Shown here piece after piece: positions 1 to 11,886 of a stretch of DNA of 64,000 nt. The translations under genes were made by a program, and so were the position numbers. The notes under the pieces were generated by a model. That model saw only the letters and a list, made by a program, of their open reading frames with translations. It had not been told where the DNA came from and searched no databases. Location of the stretch: contig CM039464.1 of the NCBI GenBank assembly GCA_022414725.1, positions 7,013,180-7,077,179 of the forward strand. Reading direction: 5' to 3'. Each line of letters starts with the position of its first letter. Position 1 is the stretch's first letter. Origin of the DNA: Microglena sp. YARC (taxonomy: Eukaryota > Chlorophyta > Chlorophyceae > Chlamydomonadales > Chlamydomonadaceae).

Positions 1-332
1 TACCCTATAAGTCAGTCTAGGAGGTGCTGAGGAATAGGCACCCACACATAGGGCCATGTTAACCTACGTCTGAGAACCATCAGCACCATCAATTTGACAG
101 CCCCAAGGGGGCTAGCAGGTAGTACAACCCCCAGGACAGGCTGAGCACTGCCTGCAGGGTCGGCATTCTTTGCCTCTAAATCAATGAATCCAGGGTTGAC
201 TGTAACACCCCAGCCATACGCAGTATCAGAGCCAGACTAGTGTTCAAGATCATCACTCACTCCACGTGACGGCTAAATCATCGCAATGCCTTGTCCGGTA
301 TAAACCACCAGGGACGACAGGAGGCGAAGGGA

Positions 333-1171
333 TCAACAACGCCTGAAGCCATCCGAACAGTTGGACGGGGGGTGGCGACTATTAGACAGTGGACCTATAT
401 CACGCACCACTATGACCTGAGGCTGTCCTGATCCTAGATCTTCGCCGACGGAATGTGGCGCAGAGGAGGGCCTGGCGACCCCCTGAGATTCGGCTAAATT
501 AAAATTCGGAAATACAACTCCCACCCGCCCTAAAAATTCACACACAATACAGCATGATCAGTCCCTGACCTGGGATGCAATCTGGATACACCCCACCCAG
601 GACAGCCATCAACAATTGGGGTTGCTAAAGGGCGTAGGGAATTACTGGCGACACGTAACATATCACCGTTTGATGACAGGAGGGATGCAAGCGGGCACGG
701 GGACCCATACTAATGGGAGAGCCCAGGAAGACAGTCTAGACTTAACTGGATATAGAGAGTACATCACTACTCTCTACTACCTGGCGCAACATCGGAAACC
801 CAAATATAATAAACCTTACTCACCAGGGAATACCCAACCAGTCTACCAAATAACGCCCTTTCGACTAGCTTGTTACGCAATATCCCATTTACTTCAAACG
901 AGCAATGGCAACTATACACTCGTACCAACGACACATCAGGTAGAACCCCAAAGAACAACTCGTATAGAGTCTTGTCACCCTGATTGGGCAGCCGGTTACG
1001 TAGGTAACAAGCACTGAGGAAGGCATAGGGCCAGAAAGACTTAGCTAGCCTAGACTCCAAGTGGATACTCCTAGCTATGTTCTGCAAGACCCCATTGTAC
1101 CTCTCCACAGTCGCGTTCTGCTGAGCAGTGTATACCATCAATAATTCATGCACAGCACCAACCGATTTCAA
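333..1171 (-). pseudogene. Copia-type integrase C-terminal remnant with decayed linker
   Basis: Read on the minus strand from 1171 to 767, a 134-residue open stretch matches the second half of a Ty1/copia integrase. It has the catalytic-Glu region as QQNATVERYNG, then SFWPYAFLSACYLRNRLP and the GRLVGYS segment that follows the integrase core. The same order occurs in the better preserved element at 22401-24137, which reads FWPYAFLTASYLRNRLP and GRLVGYSVVS. Below 767 the reading frame breaks. A 70-residue stretch at 545-333 may continue the integrase-RT linker but has no recognisable motif. No RT is visible, so the rest of pol is lost or lies left of the window. It is a dead fragment. The family call is firm; the extent below 767 is inferred. 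Confidence 0.75.
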
Positions 1172-2398
1172 CCATTACTCGATACCACTTAACTAAAAAT
1201 TCCTAAGCCCTATCAGAACTCAAACACTTGAGCACAAAACCCATTTAGCTAAGGCGTACACCTAAGGAGGGCCCCCAGGGGAAGGACGAGGGGCACGGGA
1301 AGACAAAGAACGCGACCTCTGTCGAACCACGGAACGCACCCAGGGGTCCCAAGGATCCTAAGAGAGAAGAAAAAAATCCACCAAGATATCATGCCAAAGA
1401 ACCTCCACGGCCGCTGGACTAGGGCCAGGACGGCGTCCACTTCGGCCTGTACCATGGGCGAAGTCCGGCGCTGCGAGACCTGGGATCACAGAAGGTGGGG
1501 AAGCGTTAGGTCGAAGTCGAGATTTGAGGTATGGGAAAAAGGAGACGAGGATGAAAGTGCAGCAAGTCGCACCTGGTGCATAAAATCGCACCAATGGCAG
1601 AAAATCGCAAATCGCAAGGGCAGAATTCGAAAATTTATCGCTAGGATGCGAAGAGCAGAGCCGAGGCATGTAAAGGTCCTAATATCCCGCCGTCGATGAT
1701 CAGTCAATCCCAAGTCCCCCCCTCTATCGCTCGACACACCCGGTTGGGGGGTAGAGAGAACAGCACCCGTAGTGGTGCTGACCATACCCCCCTGCTTCCT
1801 ACCACCTCCAGAATCTCCAGGTCCAGACGCGTAGGTCGTTCTCCTCTGGCGAATCCTACGGCAGTGCCGGCGATCCGCCAGCTTGATCGAAAAATTTCTC
1901 CAGAAGGCAGCACAGAGCCACTAGAGCGCAAGCTCATGCCAGTAGCCGACCGTCGGCAGGGCAGAGCAAAGGGGGCACAGACGACGTAGACATCAGCAGG
2001 GAGCTTGGTCGGCTTGGCAACCTCCGGTATGCAGGCAGAGCCGCAAACACCGGAGAAATGGTAGCGACGTCAAGGACGCGAGCAGACGAAGACGGGGAAC
2101 CTCCAACGATGTCCAGGCTAGTCGCCGACTTGAGTCTTCACGTCACAGTCATCTACGACAGACGGGAGGAGGCGACAGACGGAAGGGGAGGAAAAGGAAG
2201 AGAAGATGGAGGAATGATTGGGGGGGGTTACTTCCACGATGGCGGAAGGATCCTCCTCTCCGGCAGCAAAGGCCGCTGGCGCGCAATCGTGTAGCCAATT
2301 TGTCGTCATGTCAGGACTTCGGAACTTCCAGAATGAAGCTCGTTGAAGCCAAGTAGAGGACGACGCATAAGATGCATTGCAAAGCAGTGGTACCATGA

Positions 2399-2412
2399 GG
2401 AGCCCGATAACC
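2399..2412 (-). other. Primer-binding site, half-initiator-tRNA type
   Basis: The minus strand reads GGTTATCGGGCTCC directly after the LTR end. GGTTAT is complementary to the AUAACC of the anticodon loop and stem of initiator tRNA-Met, the primer region used by Drosophila copia. The assignment rests on the same word in the same position in three other elements here. Confidence 0.6.
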
Positions 2413-2732
2413 TATCAGCTTTAATACACTCCGTGGAGTGGACAGAGATGAAAGCAGCGGAACAGACGCGCCAATCTATACACGGAGACGAGAATAATGT
2501 TACAAGCACAGGAGACCCATTAAGGGGCACCAGTGGAGGAAGGAGCGGCAGCCTGTACCCTGATAAGGGTACAGGCTATACAGTCCGTGTTAGGGGAACC
2601 GGTGACGCAGTCCACAGGAAGCTGTCACTACGGGAAGCTGTCACAGTACTGTCAGGACTGATAGTTCTAAGGGAGTACACAAGGAGTCACCAAGACATAA
2701 AACAAGTGAGAGCACCGCTATTCATGCTGATA
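2413..2732 (-). repeat. LTR of minus-strand copia element, copy 1
   Basis: This 320-bp LTR has matching inverted ends on the plus strand, TATCAGC at 2413 and GCTGATA ending at 2732. These replace the canonical TG...CA. Immediately left, in the position of a primer-binding site for a minus-strand element, is GGTTATCGGGCTCC read on the minus strand. A second copy lies at 3898-4240. The ends were set by where the two copies stop matching and by the adjoining primer site. Confidence 0.65.
2550..2577. repeat. Perfect 12-bp hairpin in LTR copy 1
   Basis: Arms AGCCTGTACCCT and AGGGTACAGGCT are separated by GATA. The same hairpin recurs at 4035-4062 in LTR copy 2. It could be a transcript stem-loop or terminator; the sequence shows only the symmetry. 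Confidence 0.85.
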
Positions 2733-3897
2733 GAAACCAAACTCACGTAGCTGATGCATACACCTAAAGAGGGAACCAGGGGCACGGTAAGACAAAGTAG
2801 CGACCTATGTCGAACCACGGAACGCATCCAGGGGTCCCAAGGATCCTAAGAGAGAAGAAAAAAATCCACCAAGATATCATGCCAAAGAACCTCCACGGCC
2901 GCTGGACTAGGGCCAGGACGGCGTCCACTTCGGCCTGTAGCATGGGCGAAGTCCGGCGCTGCGAGACTTGGGATCAAGAAGGTGGGGAAGCGTTAGGTCG
3001 AAGTCGAGATTTGAGGTATGGGAAAAAGGAGACGAGGATGAAAGTGCAGCAAGTCGCACCTGGTGCATAAAATCGCACCAATGGCAGAAAATCGCAAAGC
3101 GCAAGGGCAGAATTCGAAAATTTATCGCTAGGATGCGAAGAGCAGAGCCGAGGCATGTAAAGGTCCTAATATCCCGCCGTCGATGATCAGTCAATCCCAA
3201 GTCCCCCCCTCTATCGCTCGACTCACCCGGTTGGGGGGTAGAGGGAGCAGCACCCGAGTGGTGCTGACCATACCCCCCTGCTTCCTACCACCTCCAGAAT
3301 CTCCAGGTCCAGACGCGTAGGTCGTCCTCCTCTGGCGAACCCTACGGCAGTGCCGGCGATCCGCCAGCTTGATCGGAAAAAATTCTCCAGAAGGCAGCAC
3401 AGAGCCACTAGAGCGCAAGCTCATGCCAGTAGCCGACCGTCGGCAGGGCAGAGCAAAGGGGGCACAGACGACGTAGACATCAGCAAGGAGCTTGGTCGGC
3501 TTGGAAACCTCCGGGTCCGCAGGCAGAGCCTCAAACACCGGATAAATGTCAGCGACGTCAAGGACGCGAGCAGACGAAGACGGGGAACCTCCACCGATGT
3601 CCAGGCTAGTCGCCGACTTGAGTCTGCACGTCACAGTCATCTACGACAGACGGGAGGAGGCGACAGACGGCAGGGGAGGAAAAGGAAGAGAAGATGGAGG
3701 AATGACTGGGGGGGGTTACTTCCACGATGGCGGAAGGATCCTCCTCTCCGGCAGCAGAGGCCGCTGGCGTGCAATCGTCTAGCCAATTCGTCGGCATTGC
3801 AGGACTTCGGAACTTCCAGAATGAAGCTCGTTGAAGCCAAGGAGAGGACGACGTAGAAGATGCATTAAGCAGTGGTACCATTATGGACCCAATGACC

Positions 3898-4240
3898 CAT
3901 CAGCTTTAATACACTCCGTGGAGTGGACAGAGATGAAAGCAGCGGAACAGACGCGCCAATCTATACACGGAGACGAGAATAACGTTACAAGCACAGGAGA
4001 CCCATTAAGGGGCACCAGTGGAGGAAGGAGCGGCAGCCTGTACCCTGATAAGGGTACAGGCTATACAGGTGACGCAGCCAACAGGAAGCTGTCACTGAGT
4101 CACTCAAGGATGACTCAGTCTACGGGAAGCTGTCACTACAGGAAGCTGGCACAGTACTGGCAGAGCCGATAGTTCTAAGGAAGTACATAAGTAGTCACCA
4201 AGTCATAAAACGCGTGAGAGCACCGCAATTCATGCTGATA
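3898..4240 (-). repeat. LTR of minus-strand copia element, copy 2, abutting the tRNA array
   Basis: This 343-bp LTR is homologous to 2413-2732 and ends in GCTGATA at 4240, exactly where the tRNA-array sequence begins. It carries the 12-bp hairpin at 4035-4062 and an extra inverted repeat at 4094-4119 (arms ACTGAGTCA and TGACTCAGT) absent from copy 1. The adjacent primer site is degenerate. As the outermost LTR on the right, it is the probable 5' LTR of a minus-strand element inserted at the left edge of the array. The 3' LTR is not in the window, so no target duplication can be checked. Confidence 0.65.
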
Positions 4241-4346
4241 TAAGGGAGCCCCGTCTTGCGGCGACAGGGTACGGGCTGCTGCTTTACCTAGACAAAGCTT
4301 TCATGGCGGTTGACAGCGGCCGCGAACACTAAAGCGCACCCATAGA

Positions 4347-4399
4347 GATTGGAACCCCGCACCTTCTTCGTTCGTTCAAGGAGCTCTGCCATTGAGCCA
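4347..4399 (-). promoter_or_regulatory. Minus-strand A-box/B-box-like pair in each array unit
   Basis: On the minus strand every unit has TGGCTCAATGG (4399-4389 in unit 1), a good match to the Pol III A box, and about 32 bp further GGTTCCAATC (4356-4347), one base from a B-box core. The spacing suits a tRNA. The stretch does not fold as a tRNA: the anticodon stem and acceptor do not pair and U33 is missing. It is either a tRNA-derived relic or a chance pair, recurring once per unit. Confidence 0.35.
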
Positions 4400-4611
4400 T
4401 TCGTCGAAACGGGGATGCACGCACGTAGACTACATGCCCAACCAAGGTCATAGAGGTCCTAGTCGTCAACGAGGCAAACAGACTCCACCAGGGGACAAGG
4501 GCCTGAGGTCCTGGAGGACCACATGCACATGTTTTTCGATGTGACGTCATCAAGGCTAGCTCAATTATTGTTGTGTCTTTAAACCTTTTTTGTCGCCCTG
4601 TTGGTTGATGA

Positions 4612-4685
4612 GCCTCGTTGGTGTAGTTGGTTATCACGTGTGCCTCACACGCGTAAGGTAACCAGTTTGAACCTGGTACGAGGCA
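4612..4685 (+). tRNA. tRNA-Val(CAC)-like, array copy 1, altered T-loop
   Basis: 74 nt including the discriminator A. The acceptor GCCTCGT/ACGAGGC pairs perfectly, the D-arm is normal, and the anticodon loop CTCACAC gives CAC. The anticodon stem TGTGC/GCGTA contains two G-U pairs. The T-arm is ACCAG/CTGGT with loop TTTGAAC, so invariant C56 is T and the B box is weakened. No T-run follows closely. Possibly a pseudogene. Confidence 0.8.
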
Positions 4686-5644
4686 TCCTTATTACTGATA
4701 GGAGGTACTGGAATGCTAACGAGCATGCCTCCTTGAGCCTGAAGCCCGTGATATGTTCACTTGCTTCTGACTCGCCCGTCAATCACAGTCCGATGAGTTT
4801 CTTGGGAAAACCTGGATTACCGTGAGATTTACGAGGCTTTACCGTGAGCCCCGTGAAATAAACAGTTGTACATCAGAATGTATATCGCAATTTGCTATGC
4901 TTATATAGTTATATGTCGCTCAAACAACAACGCAACAGTAGTGCGAAGTTTAATACGGTACAATTTCGCAAAGAAACCGAATTTATAATACAAATGAGTT
5001 TAGGGTATCTTGTGTTTTACTGTTTTACACTTTCACGGATGTAAATGGGGAACCAAATCCTCCCACAAACCCCAGGAGGCCAGACCCGAAACATGCATCG
5101 TAACCAATAATAGCCAAATACACCCACCGGATCGAGGGGGGGCTAACTGTGTACTTGAGGACATCCAGGCTCTACCCTAGCGAACGGCCACCCTGGAGGA
5201 TTGGCCATGGCAAGGGCACGTGGTCTACATGCACAGCACGCAGGTAATGACAACGCCTGGTGGGGCGTGGTAGTAAGGGAGCCCCGTCTTGCGGCGACAG
5301 GGTACGGGCTGCTGCTTTACCTAGACAAAGCTTTCATGGCGGTTGACAGCGGCCGCAAACACTAAAGCGCACCCGTAGAGATTGGAACCTCGCACCTTCT
5401 TCGTTCGTTCAAGGAGCTCTGCCATTGAGCCATTTGTCGAAACGGAGATGCACGCACGTAGACTACATGCCCAACCAAGGCCATAGAGGTCCTAGTCGTC
5501 AACGAGGCAAACAGACTCCACCAGGGGACAAGGGCCTGAGGTCCTGGAGGACCACATGCACATGTTTTTCGATGTGACGTCATCAAGGCTAGCTCAATTA
5601 TTGTTGTGTCTTTAAACCTTTTTTGTCGCCCTGTTGGTTGATGA

Positions 5645-5718
5645 GCCTCGTTGGTGTAGTTGGTTATCACGTGTGCCTCACACGCACAAGGTCACCAGTT
5701 TGAACCTGGTACGAGGCA
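5645..5718 (+). tRNA. tRNA-Val(CAC)-like, array copy 2, altered T-loop
   Basis: 74 nt, all stems pair, anticodon stem TGTGC/GCACA is perfect and the anticodon is CAC. The T-loop is TTTGAAC (C56 to T). This is the majority form in the array. Confidence 0.8.
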
Positions 5719-6676
5719 TCCTTATTACTGATAGGAGGTACTGGAATGCTAACGAGCATGCCTCCTTGAGCCTGAAGCCCGTGATATGTTCACTTGCTTC
5801 TGACTCGCCCGTCAATCACCGTCCGATGAATTCGTGGAAGTACCTGGATTACCGTGAGATTTACGAGGCTTTACCGTGAGCCCCGTGAACTAAACAGTTG
5901 TACATCAGAATGTATATCGCAATTTACTATGCTTATATAGTTATATGTCGCTCAAACAACAACGCAACAGTAGTGCGAAGTTTAATACGGTACAATTTCG
6001 CAAAGAAACCGAATTTATAATACAAATGAGTTTAGGGTATCTTGTGTTTTACTGTTTTACACTTTCACGGATGTAAATGGGGAACCAAATCCTCCCACAA
6101 ACCCCAGGAGGCCAGACCCGAAACATGCATCGTAACCAATAATAGCCAAATACACCCACCGGATCGAGGGGAGGCTAACTGTGTACTTGAGGACATCCAG
6201 GCTCTACCCTAGCGAACGGCCACCCTGGAGGATTGGCCATGGCAAGGGCACGTGGTCTACATGCATGGCACGCAGGTAATGACAACGCCTGGTGGGGCGT
6301 GGTAGTAAGGGAGCCCCGTCTTGCGGCGACAGGGTACGGGCTGCTGCTTTACCTAGACAAAGCTTTCATGGCGGTTGACAGCGGCCGCAAACACTAAAGC
6401 GCACCCGTAGAGATTGGAACCCCGCACCTTCTTCGTTCGTTCAAGGAGCTCTGCCATTGAGCCATTCGTCGAAACGGGGATGCACGCACGTAGACTACAT
6501 GCCCAACCAAGGTCATAGAGGTCCTAGTCGTCAACGAGGCAAACAGACTCCACCAGGGGACAAGGGCCTGAGGTCCTGGAGGACCACATGCACATGTTTT
6601 TCGATGTGACATCATCAAGGCTAGCTCAATTATTGTTGTGTCTTTAAACCTTTTTTGTCGCCCTGTTGGTTGATGA

Positions 6677-6750
6677 GCCTCGTTGGTGTAGTTGGTTATC
6701 ACGTGTGCCTCACACGCACAAGGTCACCAGTTTGAACCTGGAACGAGGCA
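6677..6750 (+). tRNA. tRNA-Val(CAC)-like, array copy 3, altered T-arm
   Basis: 74 nt, anticodon CAC, T-loop TTTGAAC. The T-stem is ACCAG/CTGGA, so the 49-65 pair is also lost. Likely a pseudogene. Confidence 0.75.
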
Positions 6751-7700
6751 TCCTTATTACTGATAGGAGGTACTGGAATGCTAACGAGCATGCCTCCTTG
6801 AGCCTGAAGCCCGTGATATGTTCACTTGCTTCTGACTCGCCCGTCAATCACCGTCCGATGAGTTCGTGGGAAAACCTGGATTACCGTGAGATTTACGAGG
6901 CTTTACCGTGAGCCCCGTGAAATAAACAGTTGTACATCAGAATTTATATCGCCATTTGCTATGCTTGTATGTCGCTCAAACAACAACGCAACAGTAGTGC
7001 GAAGTTTAATACGGTACAATTTCGCAAAGAAACCGAATTTATAATACAAATGAGTTTAGGGTATCTTGTGTTTTACTGTTTTACACTTTCACGGATGTAA
7101 ATGGGGAACCAAATTCTCCCACAAACCCCAGGAGGCCAGACCCGAAACATGCATCGTAACCAATAATAGCCAAATACACCCACCGGATCGAGGGGAGGCT
7201 AACTGTGTACTTGAGGACATCCAGGCTCTACCCTAGCGAACGGCCACCCTAGAGGATTGGCCATGGCAAGGGCACGTGGTCTACATGCATGGCACGCAGG
7301 TAATGACAACGCCTGGTGGGGCGTGGTAGTAAGGGAGCCCCGTCTTGCGGCGACAGGGTACGGGCTGCTGCTTTACCTAGACAAAGCTTTCATGGCGGTT
7401 GACAGCGGCCGCAAACACTAAAGCGCACCCGTAGAGATTGGAACCCCGCACCTTCTTCGTTCGTTCAAGGAGCTCTGCCATTGAGCCATTCGTCGAAACG
7501 GGGATGCACGCACGTAGACTACATGCCCAACCAAGGCCATAGAGGTCCTAGTCGTCAACGAGGCAAACAGACTCCACCAGGGGACAAGGGCCTGGGGTCC
7601 TGGAGGACCACATGCACATGTTTTTCGATGTGACGTCATCAAGGCTAGCTCAATTATTGTTGTGTCTTTAAACCTTTTTTGTTGTCTTGTTGGTTGATGA

Positions 7701-7774
7701 GCCTCGTTGGTGTAGTTGGTTATCACGTGTGCCTCACACGCGTAAGGTCACCAGTTCGAACCTGGTACGAGGCA
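7701..7774 (+). tRNA. tRNA-Val(CAC), array copy 4, canonical T-loop
   Basis: 74 nt, with acceptor, T-stem and a canonical T-loop TTCGAAC all intact and anticodon CAC. The anticodon stem TGTGC/GCGTA uses two G-U pairs. It is the best candidate in the array for an active gene, although no TTTT terminator lies just downstream. Confidence 0.85.
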
Positions 7775-8732
7775 TCCTTATTACTGATAGGAGGTACTGG
7801 AATGCTAACGAGCATGCCTCCTTGAGCCTGAAGCCCGTGATATGTTCTCTTGCTTCTGACTCGCCCGTCAATCACCGTCCGATGAATTCGTGGAAAAACC
7901 TGGATTACCGTGAGATTTACGAGGCTTTACCGTGAGCCCCGTGAACTAAACAGTTGTAAATCAGAATTTATATCGCAATTTGCTATGCTTATACAGTTAT
8001 ATGTCGCTCAAACAACAACGCAACAGTAGTGCAAAGTTTAATACGGTACAATTTCGCAAAGAAACCGAATTTATAATACAAATGAGTTTAGGGTATCTTG
8101 TGTTTTACTGTTTTACACTTTCACGGATGTAAATGGGGAACCAAATCCTCCCACAAACCCCAGGAGGCCAGACCCGAAACATGCATCGTAACCAATAATA
8201 GCCAAATACACCCACCGGATCGAGGGGAGGCTAACTGTGTACTTGAGGACATCCAGGCTCTACCCTAGCGAACGGCCACCCTAGAGGATTGGCCATGGCA
8301 AGGGCACGTGGTCTACATGCATGGCACGCAGGTAATGACAACGCCTGGTGGGGCGTGGTAGTAAGGGAGCCCCGTCTTGCGGCGACAGGGTACGGGCTGC
8401 TGCTTTACCTAGACAAAGCTTTCATGGCGGTTGACAGCGGCCGCAAACACTAAAGCGCACCCGTAGAGATTGGAACCCCGCACCTTCTTCGTTCGTTCAA
8501 GGAGCTCTGCCATTGAGCCATTCGTCGAAACGGGGATGCACGCACGTAGACTACATGCCCAACCAAGGTCATAGAGGTCCTAGTCGTCAACGAGGCAAAC
8601 AGACTCCACCAGGGGACAAGGGCCTGAGGTCCTGGAGGACCACATGCACATGTTTTTCGATGTGACGTCATCAAGGCTAGCTCAATTATTGTTGTGTCTT
8701 TAAACCTTTTTTGTCGTCCTGTTGGTTGATGA

Positions 8733-8807
8733 GCCTCGTTGGTGTAGTTGGTTATCACATGTGCCTCACACGCACAAGGTCACCAGTTTGAAACCTGGTA
8801 CGAGGCA
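8733..8807 (+). tRNA. tRNA-Val(CAC)-like, array copy 5, T-loop insertion
   Basis: 75 nt. The T-loop is TTTGAAAC, an extra A on top of the C56 change, and position 26 is A. The anticodon CAC is kept. Likely a pseudogene. Confidence 0.7.
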
Positions 8808-9765
8808 TCCTTATTACTGATAGGAGGTACTGGAATGCTAACGAGCATGCCTCCTTGAGCCTGAAGCCCGTGATATGTTCTCTTGCTTCTGACTCGCCCG
8901 TCAATCACCGTCCGATGAATTCGTGGAAGTACCTGGATTACCGTGAGATTTACGAGGCTTTACCGTGAGCCCCGTGAACTAAACAGTTGTACATCAGAAT
9001 TTATATCGCAATTTACTATGCTTATATAGTTATATGTCGCTCAAACAACAACGCAACAGTAGTGCGAAGTTTAATACGGTACAATTTCGCAAAGAAACCG
9101 AATTTATAATACAAATGAGTTTAGGGTATCTTGTGTTTTACTGTTTTACACTTTCACGGATGTAAATGGGGAACCAAATCCTCCCACAAACCCCAGGAGG
9201 CCAGACCCGAAGCATACATCGTAACCAATAATAGCCAAATACACCCACCGGATCGAGGGGAGGCTAACTGTGTACTTGAGGACATCCAGGCTCTACCCTA
9301 GCGAACGGCCACCCTGGAGGATTGGCCATGGCAAGGGCACGTGGTCTACATGCATGGCACGCAGGTAATGACAACGCCTGGTGGGGCGTGGTAGTAAGGG
9401 AGCCCCGTCTTGCGGCGACAGGGTACGGGCTGCTGCTTTACCTAGACAAAGCTTTCATGGCGGTTGACAGCGGCCGCAAACACTAAAGCGCACCCGTAGA
9501 GATTGGAACCCCGCACCTTCTTCGTTCGTTCAAGGAGCTCTGCCATTGAGCCATTCGTCGAAACGGAGATGCACGCACGTAGACTACATGCCCAACCAAG
9601 GTCATAGAGGTCCTAGTCGTCAACGAGGCAAACAGACTCCACCAGGGGACAAGGGCCTGGGGTCCTGGAGGACCACATGCACATGTTTTTCGATGTGACG
9701 TCATCAAGGCTAGCTCAATTATTGTTGTGTCTTTAAACCTTTTTTGTCGTCCTGTTGCTTGATGA

Positions 9766-9839
9766 GCCTCGTTGGTGTAGTTGGTTATCACGTGTGCCTC
9801 ACACGCACAAGGTCACCAGTTTGAACCTGGTACGAGGCA
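9766..9839 (+). tRNA. tRNA-Val(CAC)-like, array copy 6, altered T-loop
   Basis: 74 nt, same as copy 2: perfect acceptor and anticodon stems, anticodon CAC, T-loop TTTGAAC. Confidence 0.8.
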
Positions 9840-10784
9840 TCCTTATTACTGATAGGAGGTACTGGAATGCTAACGAGCATGCCTCCTTGAGCCTGAAGCC
9901 CGTGATATGTTCTCTTGCTTCTGACTCGCCCGTCAATCACCGTCCGATGAATTCGTGGAAGTACCTGGATTACCGTGAGATTTACGAGGCTTTACCGTGA
10001 GCCCCGTGAACTAAACAGTTGTAAATCAGAATTTATATCGCAATTTGCTATGCTTCTATGTCGCTCAAACAACAACGCAACAGTAGTGCGAAGTTTAATA
10101 CGGTACAATTTCGCAAAGAAACCGAATTTATAATACAAATGAGTTTAGGGTATCTTGTGTTTTACTGTTTTTACACTTTCACGGATTGTAAATGGGGAAC
10201 CAAATCCTCCACAAACCCCAGGAGGCCAGACCCGAAACATGCATCGTAACCAATAATAGCCAAATACACCCACCGGATCGAGGGGAGGCTAACTGTGTAC
10301 TTGAGGACATCCAGGCTCTACCCTAGCGAACGGCCACCCTGGAGGATTGGCCATGGCAAGGGCACGTGGTCTACATGCATGGCACGCAGGTAATGACAAC
10401 GCCTGGTGGGGCGTGGTAGTAAGGGAGCCCCGTCTTGCGGCGACAGGGTACGGGCTGCTGCTTTTACCTAGACAAAGCTTTCATGGCGGTTGACAGCGGC
10501 CGCAAACACTAAAGCGCACCCGTAGAGATTGGAACCCCGCACCTTCTTCGTTCGTTCAAGGAGCTCTGCCATTGAGCCATTCGTCGAAACGGGGATGCAC
10601 GCACGTAGACTACGTGCCCAACCAAGGTCATAGAGGTCCTAGTCGTCAACGAGGCAAACAGACTCCACCAGGGGACAAGGGCCTGGGGTCCTGGAGGACC
10701 ACATGCACATGTTTTTCGATGTGACGTCATCAAGGCTAGCTCAATTATTGTTGTGTCTTTAAACCATTTTTTTTATATTGCTTG

Positions 10785-10858
10785 ATGATGATGGTGTAGT
10801 TGGTTATTACGTGTGCCTCACACGCACAAGGTCACCAGTTCGAACCAGGTGCGAGGCA
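10785..10858 (+). pseudogene. tRNA-Val(CAC) pseudogene, array copy 7, acceptor lost
   Basis: The T-loop is canonical (TTCGAAC) and the anticodon CAC is kept. The 5' acceptor has become ATGATGA-like and cannot pair with GCGAGGC, and the T-stem has an A-A mismatch. The upstream leader is also altered, with a longer T-run. A non-functional copy. Confidence 0.8.
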
Positions 10859-11812
10859 TCCTTACTTCACGAGGTACTGGAATGCTAACGAGCATGCCTC
10901 CTTGAGCCTGAAGCCCGTGATATGTTTTCTTGCTTCTGACTCGCCCGTCAATCACCGTCCGATGAATTCGTGGAAGTACCTGGATTACCGTGAGATTTAC
11001 GAGGCTTTACCGTGAGCCCCGTGAACTAAACAGTTGTACATCAGAATTTATATCGCAATTTGCTATGCTTATATAGTTATATGTCGCTCAAACAACAACG
11101 CAACAGTAGTGCGAAGTTTAATACGGTACAATTTCGCAAAGAAACCGAATTTATAATACAAATGAGTTTATGGTATCTTGTGTTTTACTGTTTTACACTT
11201 TCACGGATGTAAATGGGGAACCAAATCCTCCCACAAACCCCAGGAGGCCAGACCCGAAACATGCATCGTAACCAATAATAGCCAAATACACCCACCGGAT
11301 CGAGGGGAGGCTAACTGTGTACTTGAGGACATCCAGGCTCTACCCTAGCGAACGGCCACCCTGGAGGATTGGCCATGGCAAGGGCACGTGGTCTACATGC
11401 ATGGCACGCAGGTAATGACAACGCCTGGTGGGTCGTGGTAGTAAGGGAGCTCCGTCTTGCGGCGACAGGGTACGGGCTGCTGCTTTACCTAGACAAAGCT
11501 TTCATGGCGGTTGACAGCGGCCGCAAACACTAAAGCGCACCCGTAGAGATTGGAACCCCGCACCTTCTTCGTTCGTTCAAGGAGCTCTGCCATTGAGCCA
11601 TTCGTCGAAACGGAGATGCACGCACGTAGACTACATGCCCAACCAAGGTCATAGAGGTCCTAGTCGTCAACGAGGCAAACAGACTCCACCAGGGGACAAG
11701 GGCCTGGGGTCCTGGAGGACCACATGCACATGTTTTTCGATGTGACGTCATCAAGGCTAGCTCAATTATTGTTGTGTCTTTAAACCTTTTTTATCGTCCT
11801 GTTGGTTGATGA

Positions 11813-11886
11813 GCCTCGTTGGTGTAGTTGGTTATCACGTGTGCCTCACACGCACAAGGTCACCAGTTTGAACCTGGTACGAGGCA
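11813..11886 (+). tRNA. tRNA-Val(CAC)-like, array copy 8, altered T-loop
   Basis: 74 nt, same as copy 2: all stems pair, anticodon CAC, T-loop TTTGAAC. Confidence 0.8.

Larger units (their letters stand above)
1246..4240 (-). repeat. Tandem duplication of a gag-side leader plus LTR block (two ~1.5-kb copies)
   Basis: Positions 1246-2747 and 2748-4240 are two direct copies, clearly alignable along their length and differing by substitutions and small indels. Each copy consists of an unrecognised ~1.15-kb segment followed, at its right, by an LTR. With the integrase remnant further left on the same strand, the order in element orientation is LTR, internal, LTR, internal, pol. That is the layout produced by unequal exchange between LTRs or by a local tandem duplication. 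Minus-strand open stretches in the internal parts (for example 3640-3191 and 2396-2118) recur in both copies but show no motif I recognise. A gag origin is inferred from position only. Confidence 0.8.

Noticed and set aside
7685..7790. C/D snoRNA boxes around the tRNA (TTGATGAG before, CTGA after)
   Set aside because: No terminal stem joins the boxes, the box C-like word is lost in the copies at 27585 and 28607, and the tRNA fills the interior.
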